Shown here piece by piece: positions 40,532 through 48,948 of a DNA stretch of 64,000 nt. The notes under the pieces were generated by a model. The model was given only the letters and a program-made list of their open reading frames with translations, was not told where the DNA came from and made no database searches. This stretch comes from Bacteroidetes oral taxon 274 str. F0058 (GTDB lineage: Bacteria; Bacteroidota; Bacteroidia; Bacteroidales; Paludibacteraceae), in contig GG774890.1 of assembly GCA_000163695.1 (NCBI GenBank), positions 226,450 to 290,449 on the forward strand, given 5' to 3'. The position numbers and the translations under genes are program-made. Each line of letters starts with the position of its first letter. The first letter of the stretch is position 1.

Positions 40532-41095
40532 TTATTGTGATTTTTGATAAATCGATACATTTCCTTGTATCATTTTTCCTATCTGCCACATCTCAATTCC
40601 CAAAGAATTCATAAAATATAGGGGAAAGAAGAAGTCGTCATAACCTATGGGGGATTTCGGGCTATATGTTATGTGCTTTTCCCATTGGCTTTTATCTCCT
40701 TTTTCCGACACATCTATCTTGTTCTGCTCCAAGTTTAAATCGTACTCTATACGTCTAATTAACGCCCCGGCACGGTATATTTCTGTAAACATATAAGGAA
40801 CCCAAATATCAATAGTCATATTGAAAACAAAATCATCATCTATAGAAATATCCTTCGAGATGGTAGAGCCATCTCTCTCTAAGTTTATGTTATCGATGAT
40901 AATATAATCATTTACTTGCGATATAAAGAACGTGTTGTATAAATTAGAGGTATATTCTCCAATTTCTAAGGCTTCTTCCCAAGTCGTATCTTTCTCTAAT
41001 CTTTTCAGAGAGAGCTTGTTTGTAAAAATGTCGAAAGACTTTTTTCTCAAAATCATCCAACTTTTACAACTGAAAAAATCAAATACGTTTTTCAT
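40532..41095 (-). CDS. Unknown accessory protein, possibly immunity-like
   Basis: 187 residues, soluble, rich in Ile, Asp and aromatic residues, no signal peptide. The middle WVPYMFTEIYRAGALIRRIEYD recalls the layout of small immunity proteins (a strand pair ending in a short polar turn), but no family is recognised. AT-rich, directly behind the 173-residue gene (6-base gap), and in frame with the broken reading frame downstream. The three form a leftward island with its own promoter. Confidence 0.55.
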   Translation of the reverse strand: MKNVFDFFSCKSWMILRKKSFDIFTNKLSLKRLEKDTTWEEALEIGEYTSNLYNTFFISQVNDYIIIDNINLERDGSTISKDISIDDDFVFNMTIDIWVPYMFTEIYRAGALIRRIEYDLNLEQNKIDVSEKGDKSQWEKHITYSPKSPIGYDDFFFPLYFMNSLGIEMWQIGKMIQGNVSIYQKSQ

Positions 41096-41101
41096 CTTTA
41101 T

Positions 41102-41623
41102 TTACAATACTTCCATTATGGGCAATTTATCGTTATTGATGTCTATTTTGAGAGTTTTTTTACCCACATAGGCTCTCTGATAAAAGTAATTTTTATACAC
41201 ATAACCTTTGCTTTTGACACCAACTCCTATTGCTGTATCTTTTTTAAACTTATTCCTTATTGCATTAAAAATCTTAACAGTCTCTTTTTCAGGGTTTTTG
41301 GAAATTATTCTTAATGCAATTAGCTCTATTGTATCTTCTGTTTCTCGTCCTCCGACACCTTCAATAATGTCTTGACAAATAGAATGGTCATAAAAATTTA
41401 TGTTAGGATTTTCATATACTTTTGAGGATATAAAGAAAACTGAATTTTTCTCTCCATTCCTTTCGATTTGATTTTTATAATTGTTTGTGTCTATTTTTAC
41501 ATTACAAAAAAGCCCTTCGCTATTCCTCTTCTTTATATATATGACTCCATTGTTCTTTGTCAATATGTTATCAACATACGGGATAAATTCCATCAATGGC
41601 ATAAAAACATTTATATAAGGCAT
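41102..41623 (-). CDS. Unknown accessory protein, first gene of the island
   Basis: 173 residues, no membrane segment or signal. It has an even alternation of beta-type stretches (GVIYIKKRN, SVFFISSKVY) and a lysine-rich C-terminal half ending in TLKIDINNDKLPIMEVL. No family recognised. AT-rich compared with the flanking core genes. The promoter lies about 75 bases upstream on the minus strand. Confidence 0.55.
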   Translation of the reverse strand: MPYINVFMPLMEFIPYVDNILTKNNGVIYIKKRNSEGLFCNVKIDTNNYKNQIERNGEKNSVFFISSKVYENPNINFYDHSICQDIIEGVGGRETEDTIELIALRIISKNPEKETVKIFNAIRNKFKKDTAIGVGVKSKGYVYKNYFYQRAYVGKKTLKIDINNDKLPIMEVL

Positions 41624-41693
41624 ATTGTGTTATTCTTATTAAATTTATAGCTCGTGTTCAAGATTTGATTGGTTGTTTCCTATAATTTTCGAG

Positions 41694-41701
41694 CAAAGTT
41701 A
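41694..41701 (-). promoter_or_regulatory. Island promoter, -7 box (shared leader sequence)
   Basis: Minus-strand TAACTTTG. The flanking ~80 bases resemble those around the box at 63724-63731. Confidence 0.6.
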
Positions 41702-41900
41702 TGTATAAATTTTGATTTCCCCAATTGTATCGAAACTTATACTCTTTAATATGCGAGCAAAAGGTATGTCGGCGTAATCCTCTAAACTTTGCACTGCCCC
41801 CGATACCGAAAGTTCTCGATATCAAATATGTGCCTGTTTTCTCTTTTGGTGTGATACTGACTTCTTTGTTGTGGATTGAATTCGTCTTTCGTGTATCTGT

Positions 41901-41931
41901 TTTGTTGTTTTAGTAAAAAATATTAACTTTG
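41901..41931 (+). promoter_or_regulatory. kamE promoter
   Basis: TTTG (41901-41904), 19-base gap, TAACTTTG (41924-41931), about 83 bases before kamE. Confidence 0.75.
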
Positions 41932-42013
41932 CGGGCTAATTGCCTAAGGTACCTGCATTGAGCCTTATGCACGTTATATAGCTGTATAACCAAGAAATTG
42001 AATTGAACAAAAT

Positions 42014-42805
42014 ATGAGTGGCGGACTTTATTCGATGGAAGGTAAGGATTTCGACAAGACCCTCGACCTTACCAAAATCAAGCCTTACGGCGATACTATG
42101 AACGATGGTAAGACCCAATTGAGTTTTACCTTGCCTGTCCCTTGCGGCGATGAGGCTGTTGAAGCAGCTAAGCAGCTTATACGCAAGATGGGACTGGAGA
42201 ATCCTCAGGTCGTTTTCTACAAACAACTCACCGAAGGCTTTACTTTCTTCAACTGTTACGGCTCCTCTACCCACACGGTCGATTATACACAGATACATGT
42301 ACCCAAAGTAGAGAGTACTGTAATGGATATGAACGAATGCGACGAGTACATAAGGGAACATATCGGGCGTAAGATAGTCGTCCTCGGCGCTTCTACCGGC
42401 ACCGACGCACATACTGTGGGTATCGATGCTATTATGAATATGAAAGGCTATGCTGGTCATTACGGGCTCGAGCGTTACGATATGATAGAGGCGATAAATA
42501 TGGGTAGCCAGGTCGACAACGAAGATTTCATCGCCAAGGCGATAGAGGTTGGTGCCGATGCACTGCTCGTTTCGCAGACCGTTACCCAGAAAGACGTGCA
42601 CATAAAGAACCTCGTCAACTTGGTGGAGCTACTCGAAGCCGAAGGGCTTCGCCATAAGATGATACTTATCTGCGGAGGTCCTCGTATATCGCACGAACTC
42701 GCTAAGGAGCTCGGCTACGACGCAGGTTTCGGAGCCAATACCTACGCCGACGACGTATCGTCGTACATTGCCGAAGAACTCGATAGAAGAATCAACAACA
42801 AATAA
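42014..42805 (+). CDS. kamE: Lysine 5,6-aminomutase beta subunit
   Basis: 263 residues. Adenosylcobalamin- and PLP-dependent enzyme moving the terminal amino group of beta-lysine or D-lysine in lysine fermentation. The B12 motif DxHxxG is Asp131, His133, Gly136 (GTDAHTVGID), and Lys144 in MNMKGYAGHYG is the PLP lysine. The N-terminus SGGLYSMEGKDFDKTLDL and length match clostridial KamE, so the start is secure. The catalytic alpha subunit (kamD), which normally directly precedes and overlaps kamE, is not here; a promoter stands in its place. Operon with ctfB and maoC-like genes downstream. Confidence 0.94.
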   Translation: MSGGLYSMEGKDFDKTLDLTKIKPYGDTMNDGKTQLSFTLPVPCGDEAVEAAKQLIRKMGLENPQVVFYKQLTEGFTFFNCYGSSTHTVDYTQIHVPKVESTVMDMNECDEYIREHIGRKIVVLGASTGTDAHTVGIDAIMNMKGYAGHYGLERYDMIEAINMGSQVDNEDFIAKAIEVGADALLVSQTVTQKDVHIKNLVNLVELLEAEGLRHKMILICGGPRISHELAKELGYDAGFGANTYADDVSSYIAEELDRRINNK

Positions 42806-42819
42806 ACATTATAACCTAC

Positions 42820-43476
42820 ATGGATAAAAATCAGATAAGAGAAGTAATAGCCAGACGCTGTGCCAAGGAGTTGAAAGACGGATTTGTGGTAAATCTCGGT
42901 ATCGGCTTGCCGACTTTGATACCCAATTACTTACCCGAAGGCGTAAAAGTGGTGTTGCAGTCTGAAAACGGTCTGCTCGGACTCGGTCCCACGCCGGAGG
43001 AAGGCAAAGAAAACAAATACCTCGTCAATGCCGGCGGCGGATATATATCGGTAGTACCCGGCGGCTCTATCTTCGACTCTTCTACCTCGTTCGGTATCAT
43101 ACGCGGCGGGCATGTCGACGTTACTATACTCGGTGCAATGCAGGTAGACGAGCAAGGCAACCTCGCCAACTGGATATTGCCCGGAGGTAAGACAATCGGT
43201 ATGGGCGGGGCTATGGACTTGCTCGTGGGAGCCAAGGAAGTAATACTTGCTATGGAGCATACCGCCAAGGGCAAACCCAAAATTTTGAAGCGGTGCACTC
43301 TGCCACTGACAGCTCCGCACGAAGTAGATATGATAGTAACCGAAATGGGTGTGATGAAGATAACGCCCGATGGTATAGTGCTCTCGGAGATAAACCCTGA
43401 GTTTACCGTCGACCAAGTGCAGCAAAATACGGAGGCAACACTTATAATACCGTCGGATTTGAAACCGATGTTCTAA
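42820..43476 (+). CDS. 3-oxoacid/butyrate-acetoacetate CoA-transferase subunit B
   Basis: 218 residues, class I CoA transferase beta chain. The catalytic glutamate is Glu49 in QSENGLLGLG; GGGYISVVPGGSIFDSS and the GGHVDVTILGAMQVD segment are typical. It would move CoA between acetoacetate, butyrate and acetate at the end of lysine fermentation. Subunit A is not adjacent, though both chains are needed. It starts 14 bases after kamE. Confidence 0.9.
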   Translation: MDKNQIREVIARRCAKELKDGFVVNLGIGLPTLIPNYLPEGVKVVLQSENGLLGLGPTPEEGKENKYLVNAGGGYISVVPGGSIFDSSTSFGIIRGGHVDVTILGAMQVDEQGNLANWILPGGKTIGMGGAMDLLVGAKEVILAMEHTAKGKPKILKRCTLPLTAPHEVDMIVTEMGVMKITPDGIVLSEINPEFTVDQVQQNTEATLIIPSDLKPMF

Positions 43477-43506
43477 TATCGTTAATATAATAAACAGAGT
43501 AAAGAT

Positions 43507-43908
43507 ATGCTTAAAGTAGGAGACAGATACGAATACGAGTTTTCGTACACGCAACAGGATGTAGAACTCTTTGCCCGCGTTACGGGCGACAACAACCCTA
43601 TCCACATCGATGCCGAATTTGCTAAGACGACCCCATTTGGTCGTCCGATAATGCACGGCTTCTTGTCGGGGGCTGTATTCTCCAAGGTGTTCGGTACGCT
43701 CTTCCCTGGGCAAGGCACGATATATATGTCGCAAGAGATGAAGTTTCGTGCGCCGATGTTTGTCGATACCAAATACAAGGCTCTCTTCGAGGTTACGGCT
43801 CATAATGCCGAGAAACATTCGGGCACCGTATCGTGTCGTATCGTCGACGGTGAGGGTAAAGATTGTATCACTGGCGAGGCGATGCTAAAACACTTTACGC
43901 AGTTTTAA
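43507..43908 (+). CDS. MaoC-like hot-dog (R)-enoyl-CoA hydratase
   Basis: 133 residues, hot-dog fold. The catalytic Asp28 and His33 are in GDNNPIHIDAEFA, followed by TTPFGRPIMHGFLSG. The family hydrates enoyl-CoA to (R)-3-hydroxyacyl-CoA; in this operon a C4 substrate of the crotonyl-CoA kind is plausible. It is 30 bases downstream of the CoA-transferase gene and ends before a bidirectional terminator. Confidence 0.87.
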   Translation: MLKVGDRYEYEFSYTQQDVELFARVTGDNNPIHIDAEFAKTTPFGRPIMHGFLSGAVFSKVFGTLFPGQGTIYMSQEMKFRAPMFVDTKYKALFEVTAHNAEKHSGTVSCRIVDGEGKDCITGEAMLKHFTQF

Positions 43909-43927
43909 ATTACGTTGGATTGATTAG

Positions 43928-43958
43928 AAAAAAAGAGTGGTTTTTACCACTCTTTTTT
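43928..43958. terminator. Bidirectional terminator, maoC-like gene / HhH protein gene
   Basis: Perfect stem of 13 pairs, six A plus GAGTGGT (43929-43941) against ACCACTC plus six T (43946-43958), between convergent genes. Confidence 0.88.
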
Positions 43959-43963
43959 ATCTT

Positions 43964-46006
43964 TTACCTTGTAATGAAACGCCATTTTACCGCAATCTTG
44001 AAGTCTGTTTTCACGTTGCCCTGTATACTCTCCAGCCCCGAGCCTATGCTGTTTCGCTTGTCGGTGTATATGGTCTGAGCAAATCGTAGGTAAACGGACA
44101 GAGACCTTAGCGGCTCCATTTGCACGTTGATACAGTAGCGATTGCCGACGCCGTAGAGCATTGGGGTAAACATAGAGTATGGTACATCGTGTTCATAGAA
44201 GTAGAGTCGATTGGCAAATTCACGAGCATTGAAAAATACGTAATGGAGTTTGATTGTCAAATTGTGCCAGTCGGTATTGTATCCAATATCCTGAACGAGA
44301 GCGATTCCGTGAGTAACACTGCTCTGCGGAGCTTTGGCAAAATTAACCTCTGCGATAGTTCTCAGACTCAGTTGCCTCATTTTGTAGCTAAGATTGTAAC
44401 GAATCGATTGCCTTCTGTAGTTGGCTATCATATATGTAGGCTGGCTGTTGTCTTTGAAGTTTCGTTCGTTATCGCCGTGTTTGCCACGCAGATACATACT
44501 CAGTTTACGAGTGGGAGTAAAGTCCAATTGCAGCATAGCGTCGAGTCCTTTGGTGGGAGCCGATGCATTGTACGTAAGGTAAGGATGGCTGAATACGTCG
44601 CCGTAAGCCGATATTTTGAGTTTCCTTATAGGATTTATCTCCGCCCCCATATATATACCGTTTTCGTTGCTTACGTGCGTCGATTTGCCGAAGGCTTTGG
44701 CGAAAAGCAAGTCGTAGCTCGGACTGTAATATCTGTGTAGAACTACAAGGCTTACGATAGAGACGGGCGTCAGAGCTACTCCGTTGATAGTGGCAATAGC
44801 CGAACGGTCTGTTATTGAGGTCTCGCCGAAGATGGTGAATTTACCCGGCGACCAATAGTAATCTATTGCTGCTGCCGATTGCCGTTGTCCTCTAAATGAA
44901 TATAGCGTGTATGGTACATCTTTCGGTATGAGTGTTTTCGACAGACAACCGTCGTAGAGAGTTACCCCGAGTTTCAGCGAACCTATGCGATAGTTGATAT
45001 TTGCCGCTATTGCCTGTGCGCTTACGTTGTTGCGGCGTTTCCAATCGCCCTCTGTTCTAAACAGACCGCTTGTATTTATCGACGAAAAAGAGTTGTTTGT
45101 GCTGTCAATCAGTGCGTCCAAGTACCGCAACGAATACATTGCCGTGATGTTGATATTGTTGATACGTACAGTAGCTCCGACACCCCGAAAAAAGTTATAT
45201 TCGTCCGACGATGACTTACGAACAAGACCACTTTGCGATGGTGTAACTTTGAGCACATAGCTCGATTTCCCCGCATTGAACGCCCCATTCATAATGAGTC
45301 CTTGCCCGAAGGTTGCTCTGAAATCTCCTACAACGATACGTTCGAATTTCCATAGCTTATCTGCTTGTATGTAAGCTGTATACGAGTCGAAACCCTTGTT
45401 GTGGTTACCCCAAAACTGTTCGCCGGCATCTTTTTCGGCAGTTAGTCCTGCCTGTAACAGGTTGCTTGCCTTTAAGTTATAGCGAAATTGTCCATAAAAA
45501 GGCTCTCCAATATATTTTTTTTCTATATAGCCTTTTTTACGTTCTACCGTGCCGTCTGTGCGGGCAAATATCTCGTGTTTGATACGCGAAAACACATCTT
45601 TTACAATCCATTTGTTGGTGTCTGTGGTGGTTGTTTGTACGCATACAAAAGGTAGTAGGAGTTGTAGAGCAAAATAATCGAGCCCGTCTACAAGTTGTAG
45701 TTCGTATATGGTTTGCATCTGATTGGCTGTATACACGTATCGTAAAATGTTCTCTATCTGTATATCCGACAAGAATTGCAGCCGTTGCAGTTGTTCTTTG
45801 GTGGCGGCGTTCAGATTGATTTTATTTGTGTAGAAATAGGTTAAATCGTCGTATAGAATGTCTATGTCGATACTTTGTCCCTCGTCGTCTTCACTCATAT
45901 AATCGGTGATATTCTCGATAATTTGTTCGATATCCCTGTCTGTATTTTGCGAAAAAACAAGTAGGGGTAATAATATCATTGGTATGATTGTCAATATCCT
46001 ACGCAT
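43964..46006 (-). CDS. Outer-membrane protein with helix-hairpin-helix domain
   Basis: 680 residues. Signal peptide (1-20, ending VFSQ), then a ComEA-like helix-hairpin-helix region about 60-115 (INLNAATKEQLQRLQFLSD). The rest (~140-680) alternates in the way of an outer-membrane beta barrel and ends in WRFITR. Such HhH-barrel proteins are frequent in Bacteroidales and of unknown role; DNA uptake has been proposed for ComEA relatives but is not shown for these. Monocistronic, promoter at 46031. Confidence 0.78.
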   Translation of the reverse strand: MRRILTIIPMILLPLLVFSQNTDRDIEQIIENITDYMSEDDEGQSIDIDILYDDLTYFYTNKINLNAATKEQLQRLQFLSDIQIENILRYVYTANQMQTIYELQLVDGLDYFALQLLLPFVCVQTTTTDTNKWIVKDVFSRIKHEIFARTDGTVERKKGYIEKKYIGEPFYGQFRYNLKASNLLQAGLTAEKDAGEQFWGNHNKGFDSYTAYIQADKLWKFERIVVGDFRATFGQGLIMNGAFNAGKSSYVLKVTPSQSGLVRKSSSDEYNFFRGVGATVRINNINITAMYSLRYLDALIDSTNNSFSSINTSGLFRTEGDWKRRNNVSAQAIAANINYRIGSLKLGVTLYDGCLSKTLIPKDVPYTLYSFRGQRQSAAAIDYYWSPGKFTIFGETSITDRSAIATINGVALTPVSIVSLVVLHRYYSPSYDLLFAKAFGKSTHVSNENGIYMGAEINPIRKLKISAYGDVFSHPYLTYNASAPTKGLDAMLQLDFTPTRKLSMYLRGKHGDNERNFKDNSQPTYMIANYRRQSIRYNLSYKMRQLSLRTIAEVNFAKAPQSSVTHGIALVQDIGYNTDWHNLTIKLHYVFFNAREFANRLYFYEHDVPYSMFTPMLYGVGNRYCINVQMEPLRSLSVYLRFAQTIYTDKRNSIGSGLESIQGNVKTDFKIAVKWRFITR

Positions 46007-46030
46007 CGATTATGATTGTTTGATTATTTA

Positions 46031-46038
46031 CAAAGTTA
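46031..46038 (-). promoter_or_regulatory. Promoter of the HhH outer-membrane protein gene
   Basis: Minus-strand TAACTTTG, 25 bases before the start codon. Confidence 0.65.
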
Positions 46039-46121
46039 ATGTATTTTTTTGTAAAATGTTTTTTTATTCTTCCAAAATACTATTTGGTAGAGGTTTGTTT
46101 GCAATCTGTTTTTACACAATA

Positions 46122-46168
46122 AAAAAAGCCCCGACACTTGGATTGTCTTAATACCGAAGGTCGAGGCG
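46122..46168 (-). terminator. Terminator of yidC
   Basis: GCCTCGAC/GTCGGGGC stem (46129-46136 with 46160-46167, one G-U), followed leftward by seven T. Confidence 0.75.
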
Positions 46169-46194
46169 AATATTTTGTGAATTAAGTGTTTCTA

Positions 46195-48096
46195 TTACCT
46201 TTTCCGCCGTGCGTTCTGTTGTTCGCGTAGACGTTTTTGCTGCATCTTCTGTGCCTCTTCCAACCGAGCCATAAATCCCGACTTCTTGGCGGGTTTCTTA
46301 GTCTGTTTTGCCAATTCGAGCTGTTGTAGCAACTTTTGGTCGTTTACAAACAGGCGGAACAGATAGGTCTGTAATACTGTAAGTAGCAGAGAAACAAAAT
46401 AGTAGTAGGTCAATCCTGATGCATATTCGTTGAAGATGAAGAAAAACATAAGGGGCATAAGGTACATCATCCATTTCATCATAGCCATCTGCTGGTTTGA
46501 GCCTGCTGTGGCAGCCATATTCACCTTAGTGTAGATAACGTTGGTAATGGTCATCAAGAGGCAGAATAGCGATATGTGCTTGCCTATAAACGGTATAGCA
46601 GTATTCCAAGTCAGGAAAGGCAACGTGTCGAATGTAGACAGGTCTGTAGCCCACAAAAAACTCTGCTGACGAAGCTCGAATGCCGACGGGAGGTACATAA
46701 ATACTGCTACCAATATTGGCATCTGCAATATCATCGGCAGACAGCCTCCCATAGGACTCACTCCTACCGAGCGATAGAGACTCATCTGTGCCTGCTGGCG
46801 TTCCATCATCTTATCGGCGGGGATACGCTCGTTGATGGCGTCTACCTGAGGTTTGAGCACTCGCATCTTAGCCGAACTCATATACGATTTGAACGTGAGC
46901 GGCAACAACACTATCTTTATTATAACCGTAACTATCAGTATGATAAGCCCCCAGCTACTCATAAAAGAGCCGAGCAGGTTGAATAACGGTATGATGGCAT
47001 ATTTATTAACCCAACGGAATAGAGTCCACCCAAGCGGGATAAGTTCTTGCAGGTTTGGGCGTTGTGCTTTGTCGAGACCGTCGTTGAAGCCGGCAAGTAC
47101 TTTGTATTGATTAGGAACAAAATACAGCTGTAGGTTGGTAGGCTTATTGCCGGTAGCATCGAAATTGATAACCGAATGTACGGTGTAATTTTTCAGGTAT
47201 TTGGAGTTTTCGTCAGAGTAAATCTCGCTACTTAGGTTGGCTGTGGCAAAGCCCGTTTTGCTCATCAGTATAGTGCTGAAAAAGTGGTCTTTGGCAGCAA
47301 ACCACTTAGTAGGGGTGCTTGCCGATTTGGCATCGTTTTTGCCCTCTTTCAGACGCTCTATGTCGTTGTCAGTATACATATAATTGAGTGTTGCATAACG
47401 GTTTTCGGTCTTGCGTCCAAGCTCTTGTTGGCGTATTTTGGTATTCCACGTAAAGTCCAGCCTGTTGGTCATAGGCGGGAAATAGCTCTGCATATTGTGT
47501 GCCACAATGTCGAAATCTACGCAGTAACTATTCTGAGGTATTTTATAGATGAAGTCTATATAACTGTCTGTCTCCGGTTGTAGACGCAGAGTAAGTATCG
47601 TATTGCCGTTGCCGTCTTTCGTTATGGGTTGTGGTACGAAGTATACCTCGTTGGTTGTCAGCACTCTGTTGTCGGAGGTTTGCATTGTTATTCCGAATGA
47701 ATTTTCGCTTTCACCCTCGAATAGTACCAATGGTTTTTTGTCGTACGTTTTGTAGTTTTTCAGCTCGGCGTATGATACAAAGCCGCCTTTTGGCGAAAAA
47801 CGCAGTTTCAATAGTTCTGTCTCTATCGTTATCTGTGCGGTATCACCTTTTGCGGCTTTGGCAAAGATACCAAAGTGGGCTTCTCTTAGAGAATCTGATG
47901 CGACTATACGGGTAGTATCAGAAGTTGGTGTAACTTGTTGTTGTATCGCAAGTTGTTGCTCTGTCTGAGCATTTTTTATAGAGTCGTTTATCCTTTGCCG
48001 TTCGGCAATCTGTTCTTTCGATGGTTTATTGAAGTATTGGAAGCCAATGAAAATGGCTACTATCAGAATAATACCTATAACTGTCTGTTTATTCAT
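46195..48096 (-). CDS. yidC: Membrane protein insertase YidC
   Basis: 633 residues, the Gram-negative long form. One N-terminal helix (6-22), a large periplasmic domain (~60-345), then the conserved insertase core of five helices (~360-600) with SWGLIILIVTVIIKIVLLPLTFKSYMS and the hydrophilic-groove arginine in PLTFKSYMSSAKMR. The C-terminus is strongly basic (KKPAKKSGFMARLEEA and on), as in ribosome-binding tails. A degenerate -7 box is visible near 48133. Monocistronic here. Confidence 0.96.
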   Translation of the reverse strand: MNKQTVIGIILIVAIFIGFQYFNKPSKEQIAERQRINDSIKNAQTEQQLAIQQQVTPTSDTTRIVASDSLREAHFGIFAKAAKGDTAQITIETELLKLRFSPKGGFVSYAELKNYKTYDKKPLVLFEGESENSFGITMQTSDNRVLTTNEVYFVPQPITKDGNGNTILTLRLQPETDSYIDFIYKIPQNSYCVDFDIVAHNMQSYFPPMTNRLDFTWNTKIRQQELGRKTENRYATLNYMYTDNDIERLKEGKNDAKSASTPTKWFAAKDHFFSTILMSKTGFATANLSSEIYSDENSKYLKNYTVHSVINFDATGNKPTNLQLYFVPNQYKVLAGFNDGLDKAQRPNLQELIPLGWTLFRWVNKYAIIPLFNLLGSFMSSWGLIILIVTVIIKIVLLPLTFKSYMSSAKMRVLKPQVDAINERIPADKMMERQQAQMSLYRSVGVSPMGGCLPMILQMPILVAVFMYLPSAFELRQQSFLWATDLSTFDTLPFLTWNTAIPFIGKHISLFCLLMTITNVIYTKVNMAATAGSNQQMAMMKWMMYLMPLMFFFIFNEYASGLTYYYFVSLLLTVLQTYLFRLFVNDQKLLQQLELAKQTKKPAKKSGFMARLEEAQKMQQKRLREQQNARRKR

Positions 48097-48285
48097 CTGT
48101 TACTAAATAAATTATTTCGGATAAAATTAAAACTGCGAAGTTAATAAAAAATCGAAAACTAATCCAATTATTTTCTACGTCGGTATATGTGGTAGTAAAT
48201 GAAAGATATATGTTTTTCAGTGTTTATTGTGTGGGAAAATAAAAACAACATACATTTGCACTCTCGTGTAATGTTGTTGTCTGGG

Positions 48286-48358
48286 TCGGGGTGACAAGAC
48301 TCGAACCTGCGACCTCTACGTCCCGAACGTAACGCGCTACCAACTGCGCCACACCCCG
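48286..48358 (-). tRNA. tRNA-Pro (CGG)
   Basis: Full cloverleaf on the minus strand: acceptor CGGGGTG/CACCCCG, D-arm GCGCAGTTGGTAGCGC, anticodon stem TTACG/CGTAG with loop TTCGGGA giving CGG, T-arm with GGTTCGAGTC, discriminator A. 73 bases, no encoded CCA. Confidence 0.92.
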
Positions 48359-48372
48359 TGGGAAAAAAATAG

Positions 48373-48448
48373 TCGGGATGACTGGATTCGAACCAGCGAC
48401 CACACGCCCCCCAGACGCGTACTCTAAACCGGACTGAGCTACATCCCG
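48373..48448 (-). tRNA. tRNA-Pro (GGG)
   Basis: Minus strand, acceptor CGGGATG/CATCCCG, D-arm GCTCAGTCCGGTTTAGAG, anticodon stem CGCGT/GCGTG (two wobble pairs) with loop CTGGGGG giving GGG, T-loop GGTTCGAATCC, discriminator A. 76 bases, 14 bases upstream of the CGG gene, so probably one transcript. Confidence 0.88.
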
Positions 48449-48569
48449 AATTTTTTTTGAGACCGCAAAGGTAATACTTTTTTGTAATCTACGCAAAAAA
48501 ATGTCAGAACAGAGAGTGTCGAAGAGTGATTTTTTAACATAATCGCTTGTGGCAACGAAAAAATATCTG

Positions 48570-48577
48570 TACTTTTG
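48570..48577 (+). promoter_or_regulatory. Promoter of the MIP18-family gene and lptC
   Basis: TACTTTTG followed by TCGG, 34 bases before the ATG at 48611. Confidence 0.65.
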
Positions 48578-48610
48578 TCGGATTTTTAGAACTTAATTCT
48601 TATAACGAAT

Positions 48611-48931
48611 ATGTCTGACAATAATTTTTTGAAGCTCGAAGAGAGGATAGTAGCAGTATTAAAAACCGTCTACGACCCCGAGATACCGGTAGATGTGTAC
48701 AATCTCGGTCTGATATACGATGTCGATTGCAAGGACGACGGTTCGGTCGTTATCACGATGACACTTACCGCTCCGAACTGCCCTATGGCAGATTTTATAC
48801 TCGAAGATATTCAGCAAAAAGTATCGGCAATAGATGGTGTAAAGTCGACGGAAGTACGTCTCGTATTCGAGCCTGAATGGGATAAAGATATGATGAGCGA
48901 AGAGGCAAAACTCGAACTGGGACTACTTTGA
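48611..48931 (+). CDS. MIP18/DUF59-family Fe-S assembly protein (SufT-like)
   Basis: 106 residues. DUF59 signature VYDPEIPVDVYNLGLIYDV (about 19-37) and the reactive cysteine in TAPNCPMADFI (about residue 58). Relatives act in iron-sulfur cluster assembly or delivery in the cytoplasm. The downstream lptC starts within or just after its end. Confidence 0.88.
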   Translation: MSDNNFLKLEERIVAVLKTVYDPEIPVDVYNLGLIYDVDCKDDGSVVITMTLTAPNCPMADFILEDIQQKVSAIDGVKSTEVRLVFEPEWDKDMMSEEAKLELGLL

Positions 48932-48948
48932 TAAAAAATATATTAAAA

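Larger units (their letters stand above)
41624..42013. other. Divergent intergenic region with two promoters
   Basis: 390 bases between the leftward island and kamE. It holds the leftward promoter/leader similar to the one near 63.7 kb, and the rightward kamE promoter. A 62-codon frame at 41725-41913 covers these signals, has no recognisable motif and is not taken as a gene. Confidence 0.6.

Noticed and set aside
41725..41913. 62-codon frame before kamE
   Set aside because: It spans two promoters, shows no family resemblance and does not contain the kamD C-terminus.
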